From Thioalkalivibrio sp. (lineage in GTDB: Bacteria; Pseudomonadota; Gammaproteobacteria; Ectothiorhodospirales; Ectothiorhodospiraceae), in assembly GCA_003553165.1 (NCBI GenBank), contig PUOZ01000145.1:1-5586 (forward strand): 5,586 nt of DNA, given 5' to 3'. A program made the translations under genes and the position numbers. Below, piece by piece: positions 5,583-5,586 of this stretch. Below the pieces are notes generated by a model that ran no database searches, was not told the origin of the DNA, and saw only the letters and a list, made by a program, of their open reading frames with translations. Within the stretch, counting starts at the first letter, position 1, and each line of letters opens with the position of its first letter.

Positions 5583-5586
5583 CCCG
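5579..5586 (+). CDS. Possible start of the next gene, overlapping gshB by 4 bp (truncated by window edge)
   Basis: The last bases form ATGACCCG, in which the ATG at 5579-5581 overlaps the gshB TGA at 5580-5582. A 4-bp ATGA overlap is the usual sign of translational coupling in bacterial operons. GGAGG at 5561-5565, inside gshB and 13 nt before the ATG, could act as its ribosome binding site at a rather long spacing. Only two codons are visible, so the product cannot be named. In related gammaproteobacteria gshB is followed by genes such as tonB-like, yqgE and ruvX, but that is background knowledge only. Confidence 0.35.

Noticed and set aside
1..5586. CRISPR array, tRNA, rRNA, defence or phage genes
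   Set aside because: No regularly spaced repeats, no tRNA-like cloverleaf or rRNA sequence was recognised, and all long intact frames are accounted for by housekeeping or pilus-signalling families.

Overview
This is a GC-rich bacterial chromosomal segment carrying five genes. The proteins resemble gammaproteobacterial homologues, and the neighbourhood (ahcY, metF, rsmE, a ChpA/FimL-type protein, gshB) fits the Chromatiales/Ectothiorhodospiraceae-like part of the Gammaproteobacteria. That placement is inferred from gene content and order, not from a search. Using AhcY rather than the Pfs/LuxS route alone separates it from E. coli-type enterics.

Layout. Positions 2-487 hold the 3' end of ahcY (S-adenosylhomocysteine hydrolase). 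A 308-bp non-coding gap follows, with several strong hairpins, one of which could form a pseudoknot. Then come metF (796-1659, methylenetetrahydrofolate reductase) and, 3 bp later, rsmE (1663-2409, 16S rRNA m3U1498 methyltransferase), almost certainly co-transcribed. A 164-bp nested palindrome (2429-2592) with 25-bp near-perfect terminal arms and CTAG at both outer ends separates rsmE from a convergent minus-strand gene. That gene (4421-2589) encodes a 610-aa protein resembling FimL and the N-terminal region of ChpA, the scaffold/histidine-kinase branch of the type IV pilus Chp system. A 204-bp divergent intergenic region leads to gshB (4626-5582, glutathione synthetase) with a strong ribosome binding site. 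The gshB stop overlaps a possible ATG of the next gene in an ATGA junction at the window edge.

How the genes relate. ahcY and metF serve the activated-methyl cycle: AhcY removes S-adenosylhomocysteine and yields homocysteine, and MetF makes the 5-methyl-tetrahydrofolate used to remethylate it. RsmE is an AdoMet-consuming rRNA methyltransferase. Homocysteine can also feed cysteine and so glutathione, where GshB does the last step. The FimL/ChpA-like protein belongs functionally to twitching motility and surface sensing. In Pseudomonas aeruginosa the pilGHIJK-chpA cluster sits next to gshB, so this gene may be an outlier or remnant of that arrangement.

Most of the window is ordinary housekeeping sequence. 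The parts worth a second look are the CTAG-flanked palindrome sitting exactly on the stop codon of the pilus-type gene, the structured ahcY-metF spacer (which does not match the SAH riboswitch consensus as I remember it), and the FimL/ChpA-like protein with a degenerate Hpt-like segment.
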